NCBI GenBank assembly: GCA_956465555.1
Contig: OY101128.1
Coordinates: forward strand, 372,001 to 436,000
Source of the DNA: Nitzschia sp. pyKryTriq1
Taxonomy: Eukaryota > Bacillariophyta > Bacillariophyceae > Bacillariales > Bacillariaceae
Length of the DNA stretch: 64,000 bases
Direction: 5' to 3'
Under the pieces are notes generated by a model. That model searched no databases and had not been told where the DNA came from. It was given only the letters and a program-made list of their open reading frames with translations. The position numbers and the translations under genes are program-made. This document shows, one piece after another, positions 11,124-21,566 of this stretch (position 1 is the stretch's first letter; every line of letters starts with the position of its first letter).

Positions 11124-11595
11124 ACAGCCAGCTAATACGTCAGATGATCCTCAAGCAGGACGCTCTCGCACATCACCCACTCGAGGCGTCAAGAAAGTTC
11201 CGAGCTTACGGCGTGGAGCCGCTGGGTACGCGCAGCTCCTGCAAAGCGCTGTCATGGCCTCCATAGAATCCAAGGAAGATGGCATAGGAAGCAGCGATAG
11301 TTTCAATGTCGAGGACGCGTCAAATGATGAGAGAACGGCTGAGGTGGTAGCAGCCTTTTCGTCATCGGCCTCATCGTATCATCATCAGCAGCACTTGGAG
11401 CATCAGGATTCCCAGAAGTGGAACAGCAACGACCCAGCAGATTCCGATCGGCGAGGTCAAAAGCACCGAAGAGATGATGGTAGCGATACAGCTCCCCGTA
11501 TGCCGCGGAGGCTGCAAAGCCGCGACAGCAGTAGCTCGGTTGTTTGTCAGGATGACGATGATTCCGACTCGGACGATAATATGGATCTTGCCTGA
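10954..11595 (+). CDS. Low-complexity protein with polyglutamine tract, uncharacterised
   Basis: 213 residues from the first ATG (MATTGPMMTMNCSL). A CAG run at 11093-11122 encodes a polyglutamine tract. Basic and Ser-rich segments follow (SRTSPTRGVKKVPSLRRGA), then LLQSAVMASIESKE, a His/Gln patch, RRGQKHRRDDGSD and an acidic tail DDDDSDSDDNMDLA. There is no recognisable domain. The composition (Q, S, H, D) and basic/acidic alternation are typical of disordered nuclear proteins in diatoms. The uninterrupted frame over 640 bp with coherent composition argues for a real gene, but expression evidence would be needed. Confidence 0.55.
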
Positions 11596-11854
11596 TGATC
11601 ATTGATGATAGTACCAGGGCATCACCTGTTTCTCGTTGGGAGGCTCCTATCATATCTATCATCTTCCCCTCCTTTTTTGTGGGATTTGATTTGATGGATT
11701 ACTCTCGTGCGGTGTACTACGATCGGAGCCCCCCAGAACGACGACGACTATATCCTGCATGCCCCCCTGCCTGCAGATGCGGTCAAACACGAAAAACCTG
11801 CAATTCCATGCCGTTTGTTATGTCACTATCTGTGGTCTTCACCGCCACGCGACA

Positions 11855-12046
11855 ATTCGGATTGCCCAACAAAGGAAGAGTGGTGGTGGGTGATGCTACA
11901 GTACATACTGTTGGATTTTTCTCCGTCGGCGCCATCTGTCGCGAAAGATGTACACCTGTAATGCTAGGATGATATAAATGTCGTTGCAGCTCTCCCCAAC
12001 ACGTATCGCACTTTCGGGGTGTACCCTGGCTAGCAGCTAAAAGCAG
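11855..12046 (+). repeat. Direct tandem repeat, copy 1
   Basis: 192-bp unit from ATTCGGATTGCCCAACAAAG to CTAGCAGCTAAAAGCAG. It is followed immediately by a second copy. The copies share long identical blocks (CCCAACACGTATCGCACTT and GGTGTACCC) with scattered substitutions. Confidence 0.85.
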
Positions 12047-12267
12047 ATTCGGATTGCCCAACAAAGGAAGACTGGTGGTGGGTGATGCTACAGTACATTT
12101 TGTTGGATTTTTCTTCGTCGGCGCCATCTGTCGCAAAAGATTGATTGATTCATTCATTCGACAGTAATGTACAACTGTAATGCTAGGATGCTGATATAGA
12201 TGTCGTTGCAGCACTCCCCAACACGTATCGCACTTCCGGGGTGTACCCTAGCTAGCAGCTAAAAGCA
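12047..12267 (+). repeat. Direct tandem repeat, copy 2
   Basis: Second unit, ~221 bp. It is longer than copy 1 because of an extra ~30-bp segment after CATCTGTCGC (GATTGATTCATTCATTCGAC). The substitutions and the indel show the duplication is not recent. Confidence 0.85.
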
Positions 12268-13753
12268 AATTGTTCTAGTAAGAGTAGGAGTTGTTTGGAT
12301 ACAGGGAGAACATCATCGTAGCATACTGATGTTACGACAAATGTACCGCCGGATTTCTTCTTGCTCCTCGTTCTTCGCTTTTGTTCATGATGCGAGAATC
12401 CAGGTTTCGCTACCGCTAGAGTAGTGGTTGCAAAGCAAGGCAAATGCTTAGAGCAGAGTATGGCTGGTCGTCTAACCGAGATCATGACGACCACGATAAT
12501 GATGACCGTCGTACGTCGTACTAGCTACTACAGTATATGTAAGACTAGCAATAGCAATATCTATATCTTTTTAACGTGGTCTATCTAATCGCCGTACCGG
12601 AGGCAAGGTCAACTGATTCTGAGCCACACCTACTACCCAATGGCAGGTTGAATGTTTGTACCAAGGCATGACCAAACAGTATATGTAAGACTACTAAACG
12701 GTAGTCCACGCATTCGTACAATTAGTGGAAGGTGGGATAACGCACAATGTTTTGCTGTCCTGTTCGCCACCACCACCAAAGCGGCGAGCAGCCACTGTCA
12801 TGGCGACCTCTACCTCAATTTCTATTCCTTGCCACTTTTTCATCCCGGAGAACCAAAACACGAAGGTGTGAAATCCGATCACGCATTATCGATAACAAAT
12901 AAGATGGATTCTGGATGCTCGTCTGAGGTCGGAAACGAAGACGCACGAGGCGTCCTGACGATGAGAATGGTGAGAGAACCAGGAAAGGCCAGAGCGACCT
13001 CGCCCTTTTTGTGTTGTAGCTATTCTCGGAGAAGGACGAAAGAGAACTAGAAGGGAAACAAAAAGAAGATGATGATGCATGGATGGATGATGATTGACGA
13101 ATCATCATCAATCAATCTGAAGAAAGATTTTCGCGCCCCCTCTCTAAAAGAGTGGGCAGTGGAACGAGAAAAGATCTGGCGTCAGATCCCGTCGATTTGA
13201 CAGGACGTTAAATAACTTATTTGTGCACAGCGAACTGAAAGGAACAAGGCTTCCTGATACACCCTTCTTTCAGATTAATAAAATAGAAATTATTTCTTAT
13301 TGTCCATGCGGTGGAACAACCATTCATTTTCCTGCCACTGGACGGGGGCTATATAATAGGGGACTCCTTGACTTCTTCAAGTCTGTTTATTAGAATAACA
13401 ACTACTTGTACCGCTTGAGGTTATCTCTTCGAAGAATAGCCTTTAGTCTGACACTACCTCAAGATAAGACATCGCTTTTGCTCCAATCACAATGTTTCGC
13501 CATTTCCAATTTGTTTCAGCCATAAGTAACACTGATTGACGCTTCGCTTTGGTGCTTCATTCTACGGACATTCTTTCCAGATTGCGTAATAAAATAATCC
13601 TTTTCGACGCTCCTGCCCTCCCCATCGACACACGAACGCACTTGGCAAAGAACATCATACATTCATCGGTACTACCGGTAAAGTATGCTTCACAATTCCA
13701 CACAAAAAAGCAAGACACATTTTTTCTTGGTTCTTGGATATTCAAAAAATATT

Positions 13754-14074
13754 ATGACGACAATGAACTCGCTTCCCAGCCTTTCCTATCCAATGGATGA
13801 TTACATCGCCCGCCCAAAAGGGACAAAGTATCCACGAAGGGGTGCCTGTGTTTTTAGCACTCTTTGCCAGAGCGCCAGCATCGTCTCCTACGATGATTAT
13901 TTCGAGGCAGAAGATCAGACCTTTTCCCCACTCGCAACAGGACTTTCGGTATACCCACCCTCATCCTCCTCGAATTGCACCAGTCCATGCCGCAAACGTT
14001 CTGTGGACGAAGACAGTGAATCGGGGTATGAAGGGGCTCGTGATATCAAGCGCCGAGGGTCGGTGGACCGCTGA
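13754..14074 (+). CDS. Small uncharacterised protein
   Basis: 106 residues from MTTMNSLPSLSYPMDDYIAR. The frame stays open ~23 codons upstream, but this is the ATG-led part with protein-like composition. It contains a Ser/Cys/Tyr block (VFSTLCQSASIVSYDDYFEA), PPSSSSNCTSPCRKRS, and a charged tail with EDSESGYEGARDIKRRGSVD. The RRGSV and RKRSVDEDSE patches look like kinase phosphorylation contexts. No domain is recognised. A disordered regulatory peptide is possible, but a chance ORF cannot be excluded. Confidence 0.45.
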   Translation: MTTMNSLPSLSYPMDDYIARPKGTKYPRRGACVFSTLCQSASIVSYDDYFEAEDQTFSPLATGLSVYPPSSSSNCTSPCRKRSVDEDSESGYEGARDIKRRGSVDR

Positions 14075-14439
14075 GGATTACGCCCCGCCTATACAGTCTA
14101 CTGATGCGCGCCGGCGGGGTTCGCGTTGAGAGCTCCTCCATTTCTCCGACCGTTTCCCACTACTACATGCCAAATGCCAACAGCACGATGCAGTGCAAGA
14201 AGGCAGCAAGGTATTCAGGTCAACTATCGTTAAAAGACAACGACAGAGGAGGATACATTATATTATTTTCACGGCGGCGGGCAGACTTCACTACTACTAC
14301 CGCCTTCCAGCACGAGGAGGAGGATAGTGTCGTCGCTCCATGTCAAGGACGGCGTTGGGACGACACCATGTGAGGGATGCAGGAGCATCATCTTAGAAAT
14401 ATGTTGAAAAGCCGTTCCCAGTGGTGGATTAAAAACTTG

Positions 14440-14780
14440 GCAGACTAGTACTACTACTTCTACTGCTAGATAGTAATAGTAGTACCTACATTTAAAACTT
14501 TGAAGAAACCACCGCTAGTAGTACTACTAGTACCAATAAAATAGTACTAGTAGTAGTACCTGGTGCAGCATGATGCTCCTCGTCTACTAATTCTCTCTAC
14601 TAGCAGAGTTTCGTCCTCGACGAATCACATTACTTTGATACTACTATCATTTGAGGGATGAAGAAATAAGCTACTCCTACTAGACTAGTACATCGATATA
14701 CTTCTTTGTTGTTTGTCGTAGTACTAGTAGTACCTCGTCGTCCTGTAGTAGTAGTCTCTCGCTGCTGGGATCTTTTCTAC
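14440..14780. repeat. CTA/GTA trinucleotide-rich low-complexity DNA
   Basis: Dense TAGTAGTAC, ACTACTACT and CTAGTAGTAC words in both orientations, creating many short potential hairpins. Similar DNA recurs at ~52680-53300 and ~56285-56390. Confidence 0.7.
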
Positions 14781-15222
14781 TGTAGCTTGAGTATTCTTAG
14801 TCCGCGAGTGCCCCGCACGAGCGTTTCTATCCAATCCTGTGCGTGCGATGTAGTCAAATTAGTCATTTTCTTGTGAATACTCGGCAACTTTTTTTTTTCC
14901 TGTTTTTTCGGTGACCCCCTATGTAAACCTCGGTACTAACTTAGCCCAAACAAGATTCCACGTGGCCAAAAAGGAATCCTCCATGAGGGAATTCGTGGAA
15001 CAAAGTGAAGAATTGCGCAGATTGCGCGAAGAAAGCGAGCGCGGGAAGATCCCAAGGACTAGTTCGAACACAAATTCGGCGAGGAAGATTCCGTTTCGAC
15101 GAATTTGGCGACTACTATGGTGCTCGACGAAATTCCTCTAAGAGACGAGGAAGACTAACCGGGCATTTCGCCAAACTTTGCAACTAGTTAGAACACATAC
15201 ACATACAACTTTTCGTAGCCTT

Positions 15223-15333
15223 AAACTGCACTTATCGGAGGTGCGTGCTGCAACTGGCAACAATCTAGAAATTTTGATGGAGTTTCACATAGTACCAGTT
15301 TCAGTTGGAAAGCCAATCCGATAAGTGCAGTTT
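15223..15333. repeat. Perfect 17-bp inverted repeat (hairpin or MITE-like)
   Basis: The left arm AAACTGCACTTATCGGA (15223-15239) and right arm TCCGATAAGTGCAGTTT (15317-15333) are exact reverse complements, with 77 bp between. Imperfect complementarity continues inward (GCAACTGG against CAACTGAAAC). A clear target-site duplication is not visible, so a transposon origin is only a possibility. Confidence 0.8.
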
Positions 15334-16612
15334 TGGCCTGCGACTATCTTCAGCATACGGATACGAATAAAGTTTAATGCTGAAATATTCATGATGGTTG
15401 GATATTCATTGATGTAGAAAGGTGTGATGGTCTAGCAAAATAGTTCGGTCGCTCTACGCGCGCATGTACCAGAGTCTACGCGTGACATCATCAAAAATCT
15501 ATTTTCGTACTTTTGGTTACATATCCACCTTAAGGGAAAAGTGTGTACACGTTATTCGTGTTTTGGTTGGCTGAACCATGTCGTTTCGGACGTCTTACCC
15601 GCAGGGTATCGCGCGTGTGTCTCTTCTAACCCAGGCACTCGCGGCTCTACCCTTCGGTACACTTATAGTTTGGTACCGGGAAGTACTTGTACATGATGTG
15701 GTTCCTACTGATGTCAGCGAGCTAATAGCTAGCAGAGCGTACCGCTACTGTAAAAGAAAAGTACTGGTACAGTACCAGTACAGTATGCTGCGGACGAGAG
15801 AGGAGAGAGGTGAGTTGTTGAAGCGCCGCCAAAACGGACGACACGCGGCTTCTGGGATTTCCAAAATGATTCGACCCCCTCGAATGCAAAATTGAATGTT
15901 CAAAGGTAAGTACTCTTTTATCCAAATATTGATCTCCATAATGTAGTTATGTTTTATGGTAGTACATTATCTACATACATACGTGGCGGCGCGCGGCGGC
16001 ACGGCAAAATAAATCCCTGGTGCGTCATTGCAGGAATTTCAATCGTCGACATCATCATCCAAAGTTCAAGCAGAAATTTGGCAAACTTCCTCACACAAAT
16101 GAGAGCTTTCATGCGTGCGTGCGTCATTTCGCACGAGTCATGAATTACGACGTTAAATGGGAAATAGGGTAGAACCGATTAAAACGCTCGTCGTGCGTCG
16201 TCGTCGCAAGAAGGGATGAAAAAATAGAGCGCATCCATTCGTTAAGTCGAAATTCTCTTTGGGAGAACAGGTAGGATTTATAGAACGACTTAACGACTAT
16301 TTCTCGCCGTCGACACACTTTTGATTTTCCATTAAATAATACTAGCGCTCAGAATTCGCTTTACGGACTGCCCACGCTCGTAGAGTAGTAGAGAACTCTC
16401 GTACACAATAAAAGCACGGTACTTGTACTACTGTAGACAGTGCTAAAACTTCCCGAAGAAGTGCCGCATTCATCGGATCAACGCCAGGTCATGATGATCC
16501 GCAAATTCCGAAGCAAATGAAACAACACGCAAACAAAAGAACTTGCATCGCCCTCACATCACCAACACCATCGTTTATTGAAATTTATCTTCTCCATTCA
16601 CCAAAACCAACC

Positions 16613-17455
16613 ATGTTAGAAGTTGTAGTAGCCTCCAACGATCGCTTTGAATTATTGTCGCCTTCCATCGAGAAGCCCGCAGTAGTAGCGATTAGTGACA
16701 ATGAATCGATAGTGATTGATATGGATGAACTTACGCAGGCAACTACCGGTACAGGCGAAGATATGTCTTCCTCCGAGTGGGGAAGTCAAGATGACTCCAC
16801 CAGCACCAGCGCGGAAGAGGACGCTGTGTCTCGGGTCGAATCATCAGAAGAAAGCCTCTCGTACGCAGAATATGTGAGAAGTACAAGCTCTGACGTGAAG
16901 CGATCCATCATGAGACGAAGGTTTTCCGATGGAGTGTACATCAAGAATACGAGGGGGGCTTGGCAGTGCCTCCCCAAGCCGGATCTCGAGCTCATTCGAA
17001 GGAACTCCGATGCGATGGCCGACGAGCGGCCTCCATCATCGGACGGAAACTCATCAGATCTGCGCAAGAACTCAGTGGTCTTTGGACAGGTCGTAATCCG
17101 AAGCTACTCTCAAACGCTTGGAAATAATCCAAGTGTGAGCTATGGACCTCCCATTTCGTTAGACTGGGACTACGAACAGCATGAAGCGATTACTCTGGAT
17201 GACTATGAAGACAACCGCAAACCGCGACGAACTCCTCGTCAAATGGTTCTCTCCTACTATACCCGCAAGAACATTCTCATGTGGAAGTACGGAGTCGATG
17301 AGATCGAACTCAAGCACGCTCAAAAGCAAGCGGAGCAAGAAAAGATGCGACGAAATATTACCATTACAATGCTCCCCATTATGAAAGTGGAAGCTGCCCT
17401 TGAATCTGCCAAACGAAAGGCAAAGCGGGCTTTCGGAAAGAAGGCGTCATCATAG
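16613..17455 (+). CDS. Conserved stramenopile-type protein of unknown function (LGxNPSVSxGPP family)
   Basis: 280 residues from MLEVVVASNDRFELL (context CCAACCATGTT). The frame is open 32 codons upstream, but that part lacks protein character. After an acidic Ser-rich half comes a basic segment (SIMRRRFSDGVYIK). Then the hallmark VVFGQVVIRSYSQTLGNNPS, VSYGPPISLDWDY, an acidic TLDDYED and a C-terminal helix rich in K/E/A (ELKHAQKQAEQEKMRRN). The V.F..V.IR.Y...LG.NPSVS.GPP..L.W pattern is, from memory, a recurrent motif of many uncharacterised diatom and other stramenopile proteins. The function is unknown. An RRRFSDG patch may be a phosphorylation site (inference). Confidence 0.8.
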   Translation: MLEVVVASNDRFELLSPSIEKPAVVAISDNESIVIDMDELTQATTGTGEDMSSSEWGSQDDSTSTSAEEDAVSRVESSEESLSYAEYVRSTSSDVKRSIMRRRFSDGVYIKNTRGAWQCLPKPDLELIRRNSDAMADERPPSSDGNSSDLRKNSVVFGQVVIRSYSQTLGNNPSVSYGPPISLDWDYEQHEAITLDDYEDNRKPRRTPRQMVLSYYTRKNILMWKYGVDEIELKHAQKQAEQEKMRRNITITMLPIMKVEAALESAKRKAKRAFGKKASS

Positions 17456-17845
17456 CGCTATTCTTCTATTTTTCATACAGCAAACACTCCTTTACCGCTC
17501 GAGGCCTTGCACAATATACAAGAGCGACTCGCGGTAACTTTTTGAACAATTTTATTAAAGCTAGCTTTTAGTTTCAATTCCACCAACTTGTTACTCTTAC
17601 GATGGTTTCTTCACTAGTACTACTATACTGTACTCTGGAGTAGGTTATTATAGCAATCTATACTCGGTACGTTAGAACGGATCTACTGCATGATATATAC
17701 AAACCTTCCTAGTACTTGTAGTGGCACTTGTCACGTCATTTCCCTAATATTTTGAGATACCAGTAGATCCTACAGAGAGTTTTATCACCACGGTATCGAC
17801 TTGCCCCACAGCAGCAGAATTAGATCTTTCACTATTGATCTTTCA
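17456..17845. other. Convergent intergenic spacer
   Basis: About 390 bp between two convergent stops. AT-rich, with a few TACTAGTACT words. Nothing else is recognised. Confidence 0.5.
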
Positions 17846-19963
17846 CTATTTGCTTCGTTTCTTCTTTGCCTGTTCCATGGCTGCATCCAAGCGGTGCATG
17901 TTCTCGAGGACACGGGCCCGCCGAGCATCCCTTGCCGCGGCTTTGGGCGTGTTCATACCACCAGAAAGACTTGGGTTTTTGGTGGTTGTGGCATTATTTT
18001 TGGTGGCGGCCTTGCTTTCTTTCAGAATCTCACGGAGCGTGTGGCTACTGTCGCTGAGAAGGGACGATTCTTCTTCCAAATCCCTAGTAGTCGGTGTACT
18101 ACTCGTCGGTCCCTTCTTTTCTTTCAACTCCCTATGCGACGGCGACAGTGCTATGGACTCGACGACTGGCAATGATGGCATGGTATGCAAAGGTAAGCCC
18201 TTCGCGGCGTCATCACCCATGATCTCTCGGATGAGCTTTTCTCTTAATTCTTCTGCGCTACTTTCCTCCACCAAAGCTAGAATCCTTTCTTTGAAGCTTT
18301 TGGCACTGCTGGTTTCCTCCTTCTTGTCTTCTTCAGCGTGGAGAGATTTGTCTGACGGTGAACCAGTCGATTCATTGCTATCGATGTTTGCCTTATCCGC
18401 AGGATCCTTGCTAGTACTGTGGTGACTCGAACCAGAAAGCCAGCCTCCCACCGAAGATAGAAAGTTTTTTTGCGTCGTAATAGTGGTGGCACCGTCTGAT
18501 GTGGAACCAAGATCCTTCGAAGCCTCCTCCCTGTCCTCAGCCTCCGCGTCGCTTGTGGTATCATTCTTTCCTTTGCTATGATGCGAAGAACCCGTCAGCC
18601 AGCCTCCTACAGCCCCCAAAACATTACTGGCAGATCGGTTGTTGCTCTTTGAACCCTCCACCTCGTCGTGCTCGAGTGTAATTCTCGAGGACGCAGACGC
18701 CTGCATGGCTTCCTGCACGAACTTGGATTGAGCTTCTTGCTGCTGGTCTAAATCCACTTCCAAATCTTCCAGTCGTAACTCCTTCATCTTCTCATGCAGC
18801 AATTGAGACTGGCGTTGCTTTTCGTTTTGTAGTCTTCCTGCTGGTTGGGAGGGACTGATCGTCAGGATCGATCGCCCGCCCGAGAGTTGTAGTTTGAATA
18901 GGTCCAAGGGATTTGCCTTTTGTCGGTTTGCAACTGTTTCATGGGAAGCGTCATCCGTTGGGACCGGTCGGGTTTGTTCCACTACTTCTTCTTCCTTGTC
19001 AACCACCAGTGTTTTGCTGTTCTCATCCTCGATTTCAGGAGACCCTTCCTTTTCGTTGTCGACGACCATCGTAGAAGTTTTTGGCCCTTCGGTTTCGTCG
19101 ACCTCGCCGTGGCCTTCTGCCAACTTCAAATCGAACTGACCGTCCTCGTTTTCGAATGCTTCCACAATCGATAGCCCTTTAGTTTTCGACTCGGAAAGTG
19201 CCTTTTCCACCAACTGGGCTTGAACTTGTTGTTGGGCATCTAACGTTTCCACCAACGATGCATCCACTTGCTGCAAGCTTTCCCTGAGGAGCTCCATCTG
19301 ACGCTTCTTTTCCGTTTCCAAATCTTCCTTATTATTGTTGACAACAACCGCATCTCTATCATCTTTCACTTTTCTGTGGTCACTATTGGGGCTCAAGTGG
19401 AATCGTTCCGAAAGTTGTTGGAGCATAGCCAGAGGGTGAGGATGAAGATTGCTGCTGGTGGATCCTTCTTCTTCTTCTTCTTCTTTCTTGTTCTCTTCGT
19501 CATCGTCCAGGGAAGACAGGTTGCTGGTTTCAGGTTGTTTGGAATCTCCATCGCTCTTTTCCATAAGGGTTTCTGAAACTTTCTCTTGGGATGATGCTTC
19601 CTGTTCTGGCGTCACAACATCGGTTACCACTTCCATCACATCAATACTGGCTGCCGCTGGGGCGGGCTGCTCCCCCGAGCTGTGGTTTACAGAGATTTCT
19701 TTCTCATGTTGTTCCTCCTTCGGAACTACTGGAGCTGTTGGAGTTTCCATCGATGATGGTAATGATGATGCTACTATTGGGCCCGGACTTGGTTCGCTGC
19801 TACTAGCAGTATCGGCAGTATTGGGTGGGTCGCTATCCAAAATCGTCAACAATGCAGCGGCACAAGCTTTACATCGACGTTCTGTGGCGGCCTTTTTAAA
19901 TTGCGCCTTGCTGAAGGCGTCTCGAGGGAGATCATCTCGTTGACAATCGCAACAGTGTGGCAT
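17846..19963 (-). CDS. Stc1-like zinc-finger, coiled-coil protein
   Basis: A single-exon 705-residue protein. The N-terminus MPHCCDCQRDDLPRDAFSKA, then FKKAATERRCKACAA, gives C-x2-C ... FSK.Q..K ... C-x2-C. This resembles the treble-clef finger of the Stc1 domain. In fission yeast, Stc1 links RNAi to heterochromatin, but in algae this finger occurs in many proteins of unknown role. The rest is acidic, Glu/Ser-rich and helical. Two coiled-coil units resemble each other: EKKRQMELLRESLQQVDASL followed by QQQVQAQLVEKAL, and NEKQRQSQLLHEKMKELR followed by QQQEAQSKFVQEAM. A second pair of internal repeats is VLGAVGGWLTGSSHHS and FLSSVGGWLSGSSHHS. A basic C-terminus ends MEQAKKKRSK. Domain assignment is by motif only, and a chromatin role is inference. 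Confidence 0.8.
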   Translation of the reverse strand: MPHCCDCQRDDLPRDAFSKAQFKKAATERRCKACAAALLTILDSDPPNTADTASSSEPSPGPIVASSLPSSMETPTAPVVPKEEQHEKEISVNHSSGEQPAPAAASIDVMEVVTDVVTPEQEASSQEKVSETLMEKSDGDSKQPETSNLSSLDDDEENKKEEEEEEGSTSSNLHPHPLAMLQQLSERFHLSPNSDHRKVKDDRDAVVVNNNKEDLETEKKRQMELLRESLQQVDASLVETLDAQQQVQAQLVEKALSESKTKGLSIVEAFENEDGQFDLKLAEGHGEVDETEGPKTSTMVVDNEKEGSPEIEDENSKTLVVDKEEEVVEQTRPVPTDDASHETVANRQKANPLDLFKLQLSGGRSILTISPSQPAGRLQNEKQRQSQLLHEKMKELRLEDLEVDLDQQQEAQSKFVQEAMQASASSRITLEHDEVEGSKSNNRSASNVLGAVGGWLTGSSHHSKGKNDTTSDAEAEDREEASKDLGSTSDGATTITTQKNFLSSVGGWLSGSSHHSTSKDPADKANIDSNESTGSPSDKSLHAEEDKKEETSSAKSFKERILALVEESSAEELREKLIREIMGDDAAKGLPLHTMPSLPVVESIALSPSHRELKEKKGPTSSTPTTRDLEEESSLLSDSSHTLREILKESKAATKNNATTTKNPSLSGGMNTPKAAARDARRARVLENMHRLDAAMEQAKKKRSK

Positions 19964-20372
19964 GGTCGATGATAATGATGATGATGATGATGAATAGGAT
20001 GAATTAATGCTGAATGAACAAACAATGTAGATTTTCTTTCAATTGTCGCCGAAATGCGAGGCAGAGTTGTTGAATTGTCAGACAACTACCGCACCAACGA
20101 CAGCAACGTATCAAGGAAAGCCTTTGAATATAACGCTTTCGCTTCTTGTAAAGAAAACGGAACTGGACACGAATGATGCAATAAAAGCTACTAGGATGAT
20201 GAGTGAGAACGAAAAGTAGAGAAATAATAGACATCAACATCATACATCATCAACATCAACAAAAAAGGCGAGCGAGAAGTCGTTTCTTTTCCTTCTGGCG
20301 CGCCAGCCGACCCTCATTCAGTTTTTGGCCAGAGGTCGAATGAATCAAAGAGTATCTTTATCCTGCACTGCC
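19964..20372. other. Upstream region of the Stc1-like gene
   Basis: About 400 bp between the minus-strand start codon and the LTR element. An ATG/GAT triplet run lies at 19970-19993. A 25-bp sequence at 20334-20358 (core GGTCGAATGAATCAAAGAGT) recurs at 23353-23377 (listed separately). No gene is seen. Confidence 0.5.
20334..20358. promoter_or_regulatory. 25-bp dispersed repeat upstream of a gene (copy 1)
   Basis: Core GGTCGAATGAATCAAAGAGT followed by ATCTT, identical to 23353-23377. It lies ~370 bp upstream of the minus-strand gene start at 19963. The other copy is ~355 bp upstream of the gene at 23732. A shared regulatory site or a repeat remnant are both possible. Confidence 0.4.
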
Positions 20373-20685
20373 TGTTGAGAAACGTTCTCATGATGACGTA
20401 CAACGATCGACGTACGGACGATATAGGACTCGACTCGTTACTCAATACTATTACGAGACCGAGGACTATACGTCCAATAAATCAAGAGCTCTGGGCCCAA
20501 CGAAGCAAGAGTTAAAGGCCCAACGAAGCACGAGTTAAAGGCCCATGGAAACCATGTGTAACAGGCCCATGGGGCCACCTCGAACATTCATAAAAGCAGA
20601 AAGTAGACTGATAAAATAGGATCATAATTTGGAAAACGAAACATTCGTAACTCGTACGACTTATCAGACTAGAGACTTCGCAACA
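20373..20685 (+). repeat. 5' LTR of the Ty1/copia fossil
   Basis: Starts TGTTGAGAAACGTTCTCATG and ends GACTTCGCAACA. It contains TATA-like CATAAAAGC at ~20589, consistent with the element's promoter. By eye it is identical to the 3' LTR. Confidence 0.9.
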
Positions 20686-21566
20686 TACCAATTGGTACTA
20701 AAGCCTGAAGCTTACTAGTACATCGAAACAGTAAACGATACACTACTTCTGCTAGCCCAGATTATCGAACCACCGGCCGTAAGACTAGCTAGAACGAACA
20801 ACGAAAAGGAAAATGACGAACGCGGCGCTACTCGACGCCGAGACCGACGAATTCTCGACCAACAAGGAAACGAGAATCTACGTACTCCTTTTTGAAGGTA
20901 AGGCCACCGATTGGCCGACCTGGAAGGAGAAGTACCTTGCTCGTGCACGATCGAGCAAGGCAGGACGCAAGATATTCATCGATACATCCGACCTGAAGAT
21001 GGACCTCGACGAGTATCGAGACGAGAACGGGAACGTACCCGAAGACATTCAAAAAGAGGTTGCGCTCAACGTCAAATACAACGACGTAGCGTACTCAGAC
21101 CTATTATTGTCCATGAACACAAAGACAGCCGAAGGAAAGGCTGCGTTCAACATAGCTAGATGGTCAAAGGACCGTAAACATGCGCGCGGAGACGCACGAG
21201 AAGCCTGGAAGAAACTCGTAGAGAATGGGAGTACCGGTACATCTACCAGTAATATGTAGAGTGGATAACATCGGCGCCATCTTTATGGCAGAAAACGTAA
21301 CGACCACTGGACGTACGAAGCACATCGACATGAAAACGCGGTGGATCACCAAAGCTTGTGAAGACGGCTTCTTCAAACTAATTTTCGTAAAGTCAGAAGA
21401 AAACAGAAGTGACATTTTTACGAAAAATGTGACGAGCGAAACGCACGAACGACACATAGATACGTACGTCGCTAAGAAGGACTTTCTACATCGCGACGGA
21501 CACTCGAGCAGAGAAATCGTCAATGACGAGTAGAATCGAATCGTTCGATTGCACGTCAAGGGAGGA

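Larger units (their letters stand above)
11596..13753. other. Gene-poor region with tandem repeat
   Basis: No convincing gene in 2.1 kb. It holds the two-copy direct repeat at 11855-12267 and an 18-bp direct repeat ACAGTATATGTAAGACTA near 12532 and 12675. A TATA-like CTATATAATA sits at ~13349, roughly 400 bp before the small ORF at 13754. A 132-codon frame at 12652 lacks any conserved-looking block. Confidence 0.5.
14075..16612. other. Long non-coding region, CTA/GTA-rich
   Basis: No gene is supported in 2.5 kb. 14440-14780 is built largely of TAGTAGTAC/CTACTA words with many self-complementary patches. 15223-15333 holds a perfect 17-bp inverted repeat (listed separately). 15740-15790 has a GTAC cluster (AAGTACTGGTACAGTACC). 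Confidence 0.6.

Noticed and set aside
12652-13050. 132-codon plus-strand ORF
   Set aside because: No conserved-looking block, random composition, and an equally long frame on the other strand.
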